Source of the DNA: Maridesulfovibrio sp.
Lineage (GTDB): Bacteria > Desulfobacterota > Desulfovibrionia > Desulfovibrionales > Desulfovibrionaceae
Direction: 5' to 3'
Length of the DNA: 64,000 bases
NCBI RefSeq assembly: GCF_963667685.1
Contig: NZ_OY763931.1
Coordinates: 1,317,501-1,381,500 of the forward strand
Shown here: positions 43,310 to 53,082 of the stretch, piece by piece
Position numbering within the stretch: the first letter of the stretch is position 1
Layout of the letters: every line of letters begins with the position of its first letter
Made by a program: the position numbers and the translations under genes
The notes under the pieces: generated by a model
Told to the model about the DNA's origin: nothing
Seen by the model: the letters and a program-made list of their open reading frames with translations, nothing else
The model's database searches: none

Positions 43310-43654
43310 ATGGAAAATATCGAAGTTATAAACAAAGATTGGCTGGCTTCTATGGCCGCCACAAAAAAGGAATTCCTCACTAAACTGTTCGGAGTATTCC
43401 TGCGAGATGAACCTGCACGAGTCATCAAAATACGGGAAGCATTCGAAGCCGGGGAAATGGAACAACTTAAGTATCTTGCCCATTCCCTAAAAGGTGCAGC
43501 TGCAACCATGGGAGCAGACAGGGTACGCGAAGCCTGTTTGAATTTGGAATACAGTGCCCGTGACGGAGACAAGCAGCTCTCCGAAAAAAACCTGCATATT
43601 TTGGAAGACGAAATGAAGCTTGTTTACGACTTCATGAGTGATTTCATCCATTAG
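43310..43654 (+). CDS. Histidine phosphotransfer (Hpt) domain protein
   Basis: 114 residues forming a single Hpt four-helix domain. Phosphorylated His58 lies in YLAHSLKGAAATMGADRV, the standard motif. It relays phosphate between a hybrid histidine kinase and a response regulator, neither of which is nearby. Confidence 0.9.
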   Translation: MENIEVINKDWLASMAATKKEFLTKLFGVFLRDEPARVIKIREAFEAGEMEQLKYLAHSLKGAAATMGADRVREACLNLEYSARDGDKQLSEKNLHILEDEMKLVYDFMSDFIH

Positions 43655-43682
43655 TACGGAGACTTTTTTGCGGGCAACTATA

Positions 43683-43711
43683 AAACCGGGGCAATTACCC
43701 CGGTTTATTTT
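43683..43711. terminator. Bidirectional intrinsic terminator
   Basis: AAACCGGGG (43683-43691) pairs with CCCCGGTTT (43698-43706), followed by ATTTTTA. Shared by the Hpt gene and kup. Confidence 0.85.
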
Positions 43712-45579
43712 TATACTGTTACGGCAGTGCCGATGCTAATGACCTTCTCCGCCGGAATACGCAGATAATCCAGCGGGTCTTCAGATATGGAACTGAGCAG
43801 AATAAACAATCTGCGCCTAAGAACACTGTGTTTATCGTCGTTATTAAAGCGCAACAGCATGCGCCCCAGATAAAAATACGTATCAGTACTGCTGATTCCC
43901 AGCTGATTCCATGACTGAACAAACGCAAGAGAAAGGTTCGGCTTCTCCATGAAGCCATAATTTACGGTCATCCAGTAGATATTCTTATCAATATTCTTCA
44001 ATATAATACGTTTGTGGACATCCAGAAATGGTTCACTTGAGGTGTTTACCCGCAGGAATACCAGCTTTTCATGCACAACTCGGTTGTTGCGCAGATGCTG
44101 CAGAAAGGCGTGGGGAATAAAATCAGATGCAGAAAGAAAAACAGCCTCTCCCGGAACTTTTGCCAGCATGTATTTTTCAATCTCCGGCTCAAGATCAGCC
44201 ACCTCAAGTCCCCGCTTCAGTAAACTCTCATGCAGACGGGAACGTCCCCATATCCAGACGATCATTACATACGAGATAAGTCCTGCCAACAAAATCGGAA
44301 ACCACCCTCCCCCGGTAATTTTGGTTAAATTGACGATGAAAAATCCCAAATCGAAAACAGCAAAAAAACCGGTCAGCAGCACGGCAAGAACAAGCGGGCA
44401 GTTACGCACCTTACGCAGGTAAAACCAAAAGAGATAAGTCGTTATGATCATGGTCCCGGTAATTGCTATTCCGTAGGCACCGGCCAGGTGTTCTGAACCT
44501 TTGAACACAATAACCAGCGTAATGCACAGCCCGGCCATAAGCCAGTTAACTGAGCGAACGAAAACCTGTCCCGGGTTATCTTCCGAAGTCTGCCGAATGC
44601 GGATACGCGGAATAAACCCAAGATGAACGGCCTGAGCTGTGAGGGAAAAAGCTCCTGAAATTATCGCTTGGGAAGCGATAATGGCCGCGAGAGTAGCCAG
44701 TGCGACCATGGGCAGGGTCAATACTTTTGGGAATAAGCTAAAAAACGGATTGATGATGGTTTTGGGATCACGCATCAGCATGGCTCCCTGTCCTAAATAA
44801 TTCAATAAAAGGCAGGGTAACGCGACCAGATACCATGCTATGGTGATTGGTTTGCGCCCGAAATGCCCCATATCTGCAAAGAGAGCCTCGCCGCCGGTGA
44901 CGCAAAGCACGACCGCCCCTAGAACCATACATCCGCCCAGCCCGTTATCCGCAAAAAACTTAACAGCATAGTATGGTTTGAAAGCTTGCAGTACTTCCGG
45001 ACTATTAAGAGCGGAAATAAACCCGAATATGCCGATTACGGTAAACCATATCAACATGACAGGTCCGAAAAAACGGCCGATTTTATCAGTTCCACTACTT
45101 TGAAAAGTAAACAGAGCCAATAAAATTATACAAGCAATATGGATAGTATACTGATGGGCAACAGTTGTAGCCACATCCAAACCCTCAATGGCTGAAAGCA
45201 CGGAAATGGCAGGTGTGATGACTCCGTCCCCGTAGAGCAAAGCCCCACCGAGCATGGTAGCTATGAGCATGAATGTTGTTTTGCGCCTAGTATCTTTTTC
45301 ACTGACCAGTTCATACAGGGCAAAAATACCGCCCTCACCATTGTTATCCGCCGCCATAACAAATGTTACGTACTTCAAGCAGATAACAAGAAGCAAAGAC
45401 CAGATAATCAGGGAAAGCACTCCCAGCACATTAGCCTGAGTCAGGGCGATTGCGTGATGACCGCTGAAACATGCCTTCAGGGCATAAAGAGGGCTGGTTC
45501 CGATATCTCCGAAGACAACACCTAACGCACCGAGGGCCAGAAGCGTTTGGCGTCCTTTACTACTCGGATTTGCGACCAT
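43711..45579 (-). CDS. kup: Potassium uptake protein Kup
   Basis: 622 residues from ATG 45579, with AAAGGA six bases upstream (a TTG five codons earlier is less likely). About twelve membrane helices and a cytoplasmic C-terminal domain. Seen: GVVFGDIGTSPLYALKACF, ADNNGEGGIFALYEL and LLYGDGVITPAISVLSAIEG, the family signatures. Takes up K+ with protons. Its start overlaps the end of the upstream gene by 20 bp. Confidence 0.94.
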   Translation of the reverse strand: MVANPSSKGRQTLLALGALGVVFGDIGTSPLYALKACFSGHHAIALTQANVLGVLSLIIWSLLLVICLKYVTFVMAADNNGEGGIFALYELVSEKDTRRKTTFMLIATMLGGALLYGDGVITPAISVLSAIEGLDVATTVAHQYTIHIACIILLALFTFQSSGTDKIGRFFGPVMLIWFTVIGIFGFISALNSPEVLQAFKPYYAVKFFADNGLGGCMVLGAVVLCVTGGEALFADMGHFGRKPITIAWYLVALPCLLLNYLGQGAMLMRDPKTIINPFFSLFPKVLTLPMVALATLAAIIASQAIISGAFSLTAQAVHLGFIPRIRIRQTSEDNPGQVFVRSVNWLMAGLCITLVIVFKGSEHLAGAYGIAITGTMIITTYLFWFYLRKVRNCPLVLAVLLTGFFAVFDLGFFIVNLTKITGGGWFPILLAGLISYVMIVWIWGRSRLHESLLKRGLEVADLEPEIEKYMLAKVPGEAVFLSASDFIPHAFLQHLRNNRVVHEKLVFLRVNTSSEPFLDVHKRIILKNIDKNIYWMTVNYGFMEKPNLSLAFVQSWNQLGISSTDTYFYLGRMLLRFNNDDKHSVLRRRLFILLSSISEDPLDYLRIPAEKVISIGTAVTV

Positions 45580-46021
45580 AGGTTTCCTTTTCAATCAACC
45601 ACTTGCCATCCTTTTGCAGGAATTCGAAAGTAGGAGTGAATTTACCACGGCCGTCATTGCTCCGGTAATCCCATTTGACCCTTGCGATGCACTTGTTGCC
45701 ATCCACTTTGAATTCAGTAATTTTGAATAGACGGAGCTTGAAAGTACTTTCCAGCCAATAGGAAGAGCAGCGCGGAAGATTATCACTAAAACCAGAGAAC
45801 ATCTGCTCGTTTTTGGAATTGCATGGGAAAGACATGATTACCGCGTTCTTTGCATAAAGAGCTCTCACTGCATTAAAATCACGTAAATTGTAAGCATCCT
45901 TATACTCAAACAGAACGTCCTTGATCTGATCACGCACCTCTTCATTATTTGAGGCCGATACAGAAACAGCAGCAAAAATAACCATCAACAACATCAGCAT
46001 AGAAAATAAAATTTTCTTCAC
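45560..46021 (-). CDS. Exported protein with NTF2/SnoaL-like domain
   Basis: 153 residues from GTG 46021 (AAGG about eight bases upstream); another GTG three codons earlier is possible. Signal peptide about 1-23 (ILFSMLMLLMVIFAAVSVSA). The rest resembles the NTF2-like fold used in SnoaL or DUF4440 proteins: VLFEYKDAYNLRDFNAVRAL, ARVKWDYRSND, FEFLQKDGKWLIEKETYG. Function unknown; overlaps kup, so co-transcribed. Confidence 0.65.
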   Translation of the reverse strand: MKKILFSMLMLLMVIFAAVSVSASNNEEVRDQIKDVLFEYKDAYNLRDFNAVRALYAKNAVIMSFPCNSKNEQMFSGFSDNLPRCSSYWLESTFKLRLFKITEFKVDGNKCIARVKWDYRSNDGRGKFTPTFEFLQKDGKWLIEKETYGRKSE

Positions 46022-46086
46022 AGCGCACACCTTTTTGGTCTTTTGGATTTCGATTGAACAACCTGTAAAACAATTTCAAATAAAAA

Positions 46087-46695
46087 TCAGCAAATCCCGT
46101 TCATTCTACGCCATTTTTGCAAACAATTTATTACATCTTCAAAGACCTCTTCTGGATTCTTACCGACGGTATCTACAATGCATTCAGCATTATTGTCTTC
46201 TTCAAACTTAACGTCCACCCCGATAACCTCGCCCAGATTCTCGTACTGCTTTCCGGTTCGCTGTCTCTCAAGAGCTTTTTCATAAAGACCGGCCATAACC
46301 AGTCCCTGTTGTCGTCCGGCTTCTCGCCTCATAGCCATATCGATAGGACAACGGAGGTATATTTCTGCAAAACACTCTATCTTTTCGCGCGCATCATTTC
46401 GCCAGCACCGCTCATGAGCCACTCCGTCCATAATTACACAACGACCCGACTCCATAATGGAGATGGCATCTTCAACAAACAGATTGTAAGCCCGCTGCCG
46501 CTCTTCACAGGTATATTCGGGATTAGGAGTATAAAGTTTGCGCCGCTCATCCATACTGAGCAGAAATACTTCCAGACCTTCAGAGCGGAGGTGCTCATAC
46601 AATTTTTCAGCAATGGTGCTTTTACCACATCCAGGCAATCCGGTAATCCATACCGCCCAGTTTTTGTTAACGCATATACCGTTCGAATTGGACAT
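46087..46695 (-). CDS. P-loop kinase, adenylylsulfate-kinase-like
   Basis: 202 residues from ATG 46695, with GAGGT eight bases upstream. P-loop GLPGCGKST at residues 19-27. The remainder resembles APS kinase folds (EYTCEERQRAYNLFVEDAIS, CVIMDGVAHERCWRNDAREK, EIYLRCPIDMAMRRE), but the APS kinase signature DGDxxR is replaced by SMDERRKLY. It is therefore probably a kinase for another small molecule. Its start overlaps the phosphotransferase gene by 29 bp, so the two are coupled. Confidence 0.7.
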   Translation of the reverse strand: MSNSNGICVNKNWAVWITGLPGCGKSTIAEKLYEHLRSEGLEVFLLSMDERRKLYTPNPEYTCEERQRAYNLFVEDAISIMESGRCVIMDGVAHERCWRNDAREKIECFAEIYLRCPIDMAMRREAGRQQGLVMAGLYEKALERQRTGKQYENLGEVIGVDVKFEEDNNAECIVDTVGKNPEEVFEDVINCLQKWRRMNGIC

Positions 46696-47749
46696 AGTCA
46701 AAGACCTCATCTTCAAGGACATTTTCAATAAAACGCAGTAATGCATCACGCACCGGCTGAGGGTGGTTCGGATACCAGACGGGAGAAGCGATCACCAGGC
46801 CGCGAAAAACGAAAAACGGGGCCATAACCTGCAACACCTCTTCGTCACCGGTTATTTCCAGATATTTCTCCATGTATGTCATATACATTCTACGAAACTT
46901 GCTGGAAAAGCTGCAATCGTCGTAAAGGCCGAAAAGAAGATAGTTAGTCGCCATGCAGCAAAGATCTCCGGCAGGTTCTCCCCACTCCCCTCGGCTGCGG
47001 TCAAGCACACTGAATTCTCCCGGCCCGCTGATAAGTACATTCCACGGGTGGAAATCACCGTGAACCGCACAAAGACGGTGAGTGTAATGAAAAAGTTTCC
47101 AGCGCCAGTCGATCAGTTTTTTTTCGAGTTTAACAAAACGGTCCTGCGAAAAAAAATCGCAAGGTTGTTCGTAAGCCTCGTCAATCAGTCCCATGATACA
47201 TTCACTTGATCCGATCAGTTCACGGATACGGCGGTTGTACAAATGCGGATCGTTTTTCTTCTCTGAATGGATTTCAGCCAACCATTCGGCAAGACTGGCA
47301 GCATTCTGAGAATCCTGTTCCTGAAATCCGCCCTGCCGTATCCGATCAAGATCATGGAAATAATCATACCCCTGCAACTTTTCATTAAGAATGAAAAATT
47401 CCTGCGGGTTCTGCAACGGACGCATAACCCCATCAGTATCTATGTACCCGATCCCCATGGGCTTTACATGACGATGCATCCGGGCCGAGGTTTCGTACTG
47501 GAACATAAGAACCGCTGCCCGATCCCAATAGAACTGATGGCCGTATTCATCACCTTTCATGACTGAAATCACAGTTTCCCTTTCTTCGCCGTCCACTTTG
47601 AACCGGACAAGTAACGGCTTTCCGTAACCGAACTTCTTCATGCCCTGCTTATCGAGCGTACCGATATCACCGTAATCAACTAGCGTGCTTTCAGGGCCGA
47701 AAGCTTCTTTCAGGTAAATTTCAAGCATCTCGGCGGTGATTTCAATCAT
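46667..47749 (-). CDS. Aminoglycoside-phosphotransferase-fold kinase
   Basis: 360 residues from ATG 47749 (GAGGAC just upstream). Choline-kinase/APH fold: catalytic loop HGDFHPWNVL with Asp232 and Asn237 near residues 230-239, and the metal-binding LDRSRGEWGEPAGDL from 249. The N-lobe is less conserved. Substrate unknown. It overlaps the APS-kinase-like gene, and a PfkB kinase lies just upstream. Confidence 0.78.
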   Translation of the reverse strand: MIEITAEMLEIYLKEAFGPESTLVDYGDIGTLDKQGMKKFGYGKPLLVRFKVDGEERETVISVMKGDEYGHQFYWDRAAVLMFQYETSARMHRHVKPMGIGYIDTDGVMRPLQNPQEFFILNEKLQGYDYFHDLDRIRQGGFQEQDSQNAASLAEWLAEIHSEKKNDPHLYNRRIRELIGSSECIMGLIDEAYEQPCDFFSQDRFVKLEKKLIDWRWKLFHYTHRLCAVHGDFHPWNVLISGPGEFSVLDRSRGEWGEPAGDLCCMATNYLLFGLYDDCSFSSKFRRMYMTYMEKYLEITGDEEVLQVMAPFFVFRGLVIASPVWYPNHPQPVRDALLRFIENVLEDEVFDYVQFERYMR

Positions 47750-47844
47750 GATCCGTCCTCCGGTTTTTAAACAAGGATACAGGAACAGACGAATCACTTA
47801 CAAACCCTTTTTGAAAAAATAAATATTGATCTCTAAAAACAAAA

Positions 47845-47876
47845 AAGCCGGAATCCCGACTAAAGGATTCCGGCTT
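47845..47876 (-). terminator. Intrinsic terminator after the PfkB gene
   Basis: AAGCCGGAATCC (47845-47856) pairs with GGATTCCGGCTT (47865-47876), followed on the minus strand by TTTTTGTTTTT. Confidence 0.9.
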
Positions 47877-47897
47877 AACAGCTAATTTAAATAATGG

Positions 47898-48830
47898 CTA
47901 AAGCTTTCCGAAGTTCTGCTCATAACGCGCCCAGAACTCTTCCTCGGTATAAGAATGTTCCTGAGTGCCTAGTTTTTCAACACAGTAAACAGCGCTCACT
48001 GCGCCCACATGCGCGGATTCAACAAGGTTTTTCCCCATGGCGAGTCCTTTGATCAGTCCGGCACGGAAAGCATCACCTGCACCGGTTGGGTCTTCCACAA
48101 CTTCGGCTCTGGCTGCGGGAACTTCGGTTTCACCACCTTTTTCAACAACAAGGCAGCCCCGTTCGCCAAGTGTAACGATGATGGACTCACAGATTCCCAT
48201 AAGCTCATCACGGGTCTTGCCAGTTGATTTCATAATCATTTCCAGCTCATAATCATTGGAAACAAGAATCTTGCAACCGCCGATCATTTCCAGCAGCTGT
48301 TCGCCGCTGAATGCGGGAATATTCTGACCCGGATCATAGATGTACGGTACACCCTTTTCGCGGTAAACCTTGGGAAAATTCTGCATATCATCGAGGTTGC
48401 CGGGAGAAACGATAGCCAGAGCGGCGGAAGGATCGACAGCGGAAAAATCATAATCGCAGCTGAACTTCATTGCTCCGGGGTTGAATCCGGTGATCTGGTT
48501 ATCAGACTTATCTGTAGTTATGTAAGCCCCGGCAGTAAACTCGTCATCAACACGTTTAATACCCTTACGGCTGATTTTGTTATCATCCAGCCACTTCTCA
48601 TAGCCGTCAAAGTCTTTACCGGCAGTGGCAAGAATTTCAGGTTTTTCATCGAGCATGGAAAGTGCGTAAGCTATGTTTCCGGCTGTACCGCCAAAACGTT
48701 CGTCAAGGCCGTCAACCAAAAAGCACACGTTAAGCATGTGAATTTTGTCGGGCAGGATATGATCGGCAAAACTGCCGGGAAAACTCATAATTCTGTCATA
48801 GGCCAAAGAACCGGAAACCAGTATCTGCAT
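47898..48830 (-). CDS. PfkB family carbohydrate/nucleoside kinase
   Basis: 310 residues from ATG 48830 (CAGGAG eight bases upstream). Ribokinase fold: GGTAGNIAYALSMLDEKPEI near residue 45, the lid region, and the signature DPTGAGDAFRAGLIKGLAMG with the catalytic Asp near residue 253. Layout is close to adenosine-kinase-like PfkB proteins, so adenosine or another nucleoside is the likeliest substrate. Monocistronic with its own terminator. Confidence 0.85.
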   Translation of the reverse strand: MQILVSGSLAYDRIMSFPGSFADHILPDKIHMLNVCFLVDGLDERFGGTAGNIAYALSMLDEKPEILATAGKDFDGYEKWLDDNKISRKGIKRVDDEFTAGAYITTDKSDNQITGFNPGAMKFSCDYDFSAVDPSAALAIVSPGNLDDMQNFPKVYREKGVPYIYDPGQNIPAFSGEQLLEMIGGCKILVSNDYELEMIMKSTGKTRDELMGICESIIVTLGERGCLVVEKGGETEVPAARAEVVEDPTGAGDAFRAGLIKGLAMGKNLVESAHVGAVSAVYCVEKLGTQEHSYTEEEFWARYEQNFGKL

Positions 48831-48984
48831 GTGTTGAACTCCTGAAAATAAATTTGCGCCGGGATGACGCAAAAAAGCGTATCACCCGGCGTCGCGCGGA
48901 CAGTACGCTTTATCTCGCAATGAAGTCAATATTACCAGCTTTGAATTTCCGGCCATACAGCATCTAATCTCACTGCATCAAAGG

Positions 48985-49305
48985 TTACAGCGACTTGGTA
49001 TGACTGTTCACCCATTCAAAAAAATCTTCATTGCCTTGCCTGGACTCAAAAGCAAGGATGGCCGGACAATCATAACTGTGAATATTTTTAACAGTTCCTA
49101 CCAATGTCTCAACCAGTTCAGGAGTTGTTTTGGCTAAGAGTACCGCTTCTGCTGAATGTTCCAGCTTGCCTTCCCACCAATACATGGACTCCATTTTCTC
49201 TATTATATTTACACAAGCGGCAAGATTGCGCATGAGCAGCTCACTGCCTATCTCACGCGCTTCTTCCACATCACCTGCCGTAATATAAACCAGCATCACG
49301 GACAT
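48985..49305 (-). CDS. cutA: Divalent-cation tolerance protein CutA
   Basis: 106 residues, trimeric CutA1 fold. Seen: YITAGDVEEAREIGSELLMR, NLAACVNIIEKMESMYWWEG and YDCPAILAF, which are family hallmarks. Linked to copper tolerance, though its biochemical role remains unclear. Eight bp after the cytochrome gene. Confidence 0.93.
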   Translation of the reverse strand: MSVMLVYITAGDVEEAREIGSELLMRNLAACVNIIEKMESMYWWEGKLEHSAEAVLLAKTTPELVETLVGTVKNIHSYDCPAILAFESRQGNEDFFEWVNSHTKSL

Positions 49306-49313
49306 AAGGCCAC

Positions 49314-49601
49314 CTACTTACATAAAGCATTGGAACCCGGTTTCGCATTGGCGAGGTAATTGCTTATCGCATCCAGTTCATCTGCTGTTATGGTCATGCC
49401 CATATCAGCCATGCGCTGGTTGGTTTTTTCCCACGCGGCAAGGTCTTTTTTGCCCAGATTGCGGCAGACTCTTTTCATGCTGTGACAGCTTGAACACTTC
49501 GCAAGAACAAGACCGGACCCATCTTCAGCACCGGAAACCGAAAGGCCGAATCCGGCAATACTGATAAGAGCTGCGACGACTAAACCTAATGCTATTTTCA
49601 T
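49314..49601 (-). CDS. Small monoheme c-type cytochrome
   Basis: 95 residues from ATG 49601 (GGAGGAG ten bases upstream). Signal peptide 1-24 (ALGLVVAALISIAGFGLSVS). One heme site, Cys36-x-x-Cys39-His40 (KCSSCHSMKR), with candidate axial methionines in NQRMADMGM. Periplasmic electron carrier. In an operon with cutA. Confidence 0.87.
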   Translation of the reverse strand: MKIALGLVVAALISIAGFGLSVSGAEDGSGLVLAKCSSCHSMKRVCRNLGKKDLAAWEKTNQRMADMGMTITADELDAISNYLANAKPGSNALCK

Positions 49602-49735
49602 TTTCAACTCCTCCAATTTTTTATTTGTATTTTATGATACATGAATTGACATGAACGGCAACATTTATAACCATCATGGCAGCATATTCGGTGATTGTAA
49701 GTTATAAAAAGAAATGATAGCCCACACCATACATT

Positions 49736-51534
<1,799 letters not shown>

Positions 51535-51561
51535 GCAGGCCCAGCACACGAATACCAATAA

Positions 51562-51606
51562 AAAAGCACTGACCGTTGCCTTACTCTGGCGATGGTCAGT
51601 GCTTTT
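51562..51606. terminator. Bidirectional intrinsic terminator
   Basis: AAAAGCACTGACC (51562-51574) pairs with GGTCAGTGCTTTT (51594-51606); inner bases pair as well. Shared by tgt and the convergent yihY-like gene. Confidence 0.88.
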
Positions 51607-51629
51607 GTATTGATAACAGCGAATCAGAC

Positions 51630-53012
51630 TTACTGCGGTTCCTTTTTTTCCGATGGCGGAGCTGGAAGTCTCTTAAAAAATTTACCCATATTTTCACCAC
51701 AGTTAGTCAGTGAAACATCACATCCGCTCTCGCGTAGAACAAGTTTGATATCATCGAACATTTTGGAGATGAATAGCAGCCCCGGATTTTCAACCACTGC
51801 GCTGGCGCCCTTACCTGCTCCTGACAGAATCCCCATAACCTGCAGCATGGTCACATTATTCGGTGAAACAGCAAAGGAATAGACCTCGCTATTTTCCTCT
51901 GCACTTTTCAAAAGAATGCCTCCCTCGACAAATCTATCCAATAAAGGGGAAATAAAACGCACCGGAACCCCAACCTCAGTCGCAAGTTCCTCAACATCAT
52001 ACGGAGATTCTGAGCGATTAAAACGCAAGGACATCAGACTCAGAGCCAATAATGAAAATTTCTGCATGTCCTCTACGCCCGCATCGGGCATAAATCTCTG
52101 CTGACGGTAGAGCATAACATTCTGCACAGCGTAACTGATTTCAGAACCAAGCAGAACAATCACCCAACTGGCATACAGCCAAACCAGAAAAAGCGGCAAC
52201 TGCGCGAAACTTCCATAAATGGCATTATACTTGGACACACCGATCTGCCAGTTGATGTATGCCCACTGGGCCATCTGCCATACAGTCCCGGCAACAACTC
52301 CACCGGCAAGCGCGCTGCCAATCCGCACCCTTGTATTAGGCATAAAAGCATAGACAAAAGTAAAAGCAATCCAAATCAGTACGAGTGGAGTCAGATTAAT
52401 CAGGAAAGACTCCAGCGTGTTCATACCGTAAATATTTTCCAATTGATGAAGCGCGGCCTGTTTCTTGATGGCAACACTGACGCTGGTAGCAACGATCACC
52501 GCCACCGGACATATGAAAATAACCGAAAAAAAGTCGGTAAACTTGCGCCAGAAAGTACGGCCATGCCGAACCTTCCAAATAATATTAAAAGCCTTTTCCA
52601 CCGTACCGACTGTAGATAGAACTGTAAAAAGCAAAGTGCCCACCCCTATCCATCCAAGAGTCTGTACATTGGTATTGTCTACGTATTCCAGAATCTTGGC
52701 TACCACCTCTTCCCTTCCGGCGGAAACCTTGAGCAGCATGTCGTGAATAAAATTGGAGTCCTGAAAGCCCATCCCTTTCATCAATGAAAAAGCAACAGCC
52801 AAAAAAGGAACAATTGAAAGCATGGTAGTAAAGGTAAGTGCGGCAGCACGGATAATACACTGGTCTTTGAGAAAGCCTACGGCGACCAGATAAGCAATGC
52901 GGGACATGGTATGCAGGGACCGCAAGGGGCTGCTCTCATTGGAAGTGCTCCAATCCCAGATATCAATTAAAAAGAAGTCCGAAATCCGCTGTATAACCTT
53001 TCCCACAGGCAT
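51630..53012 (-). CDS. YihY/BrkB family membrane protein
   Basis: 460 residues from ATG 53012 (GGGGA five bases upstream; the frame extends nine codons further). About six membrane helices of the YihY/virulence factor BrkB type (once called RNase BN): IIRAAALTFTTMLSIVPFLA, FVYAFMPNTRVRIGSALAGG, LPLFLVWLYASWVIVLLGSE. After residue ~310 comes a cytoplasmic tail with a winged-helix-like part. Function not established. Confidence 0.87.
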   Translation of the reverse strand: MPVGKVIQRISDFFLIDIWDWSTSNESSPLRSLHTMSRIAYLVAVGFLKDQCIIRAAALTFTTMLSIVPFLAVAFSLMKGMGFQDSNFIHDMLLKVSAGREEVVAKILEYVDNTNVQTLGWIGVGTLLFTVLSTVGTVEKAFNIIWKVRHGRTFWRKFTDFFSVIFICPVAVIVATSVSVAIKKQAALHQLENIYGMNTLESFLINLTPLVLIWIAFTFVYAFMPNTRVRIGSALAGGVVAGTVWQMAQWAYINWQIGVSKYNAIYGSFAQLPLFLVWLYASWVIVLLGSEISYAVQNVMLYRQQRFMPDAGVEDMQKFSLLALSLMSLRFNRSESPYDVEELATEVGVPVRFISPLLDRFVEGGILLKSAEENSEVYSFAVSPNNVTMLQVMGILSGAGKGASAVVENPGLLFISKMFDDIKLVLRESGCDVSLTNCGENMGKFFKRLPAPPSEKKEPQ

Positions 53013-53082
53013 CGCGTCCCCCTGCATGCTTATGTACAATAACTGCTATCAACAACTGAAAATATAAATTTAGTGAACCATA

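Noticed and set aside
46087..46695. True adenylylsulfate kinase (cysC)
   Set aside because: The DGDxxR substrate signature is missing although the P-loop and overall fold resemble it.
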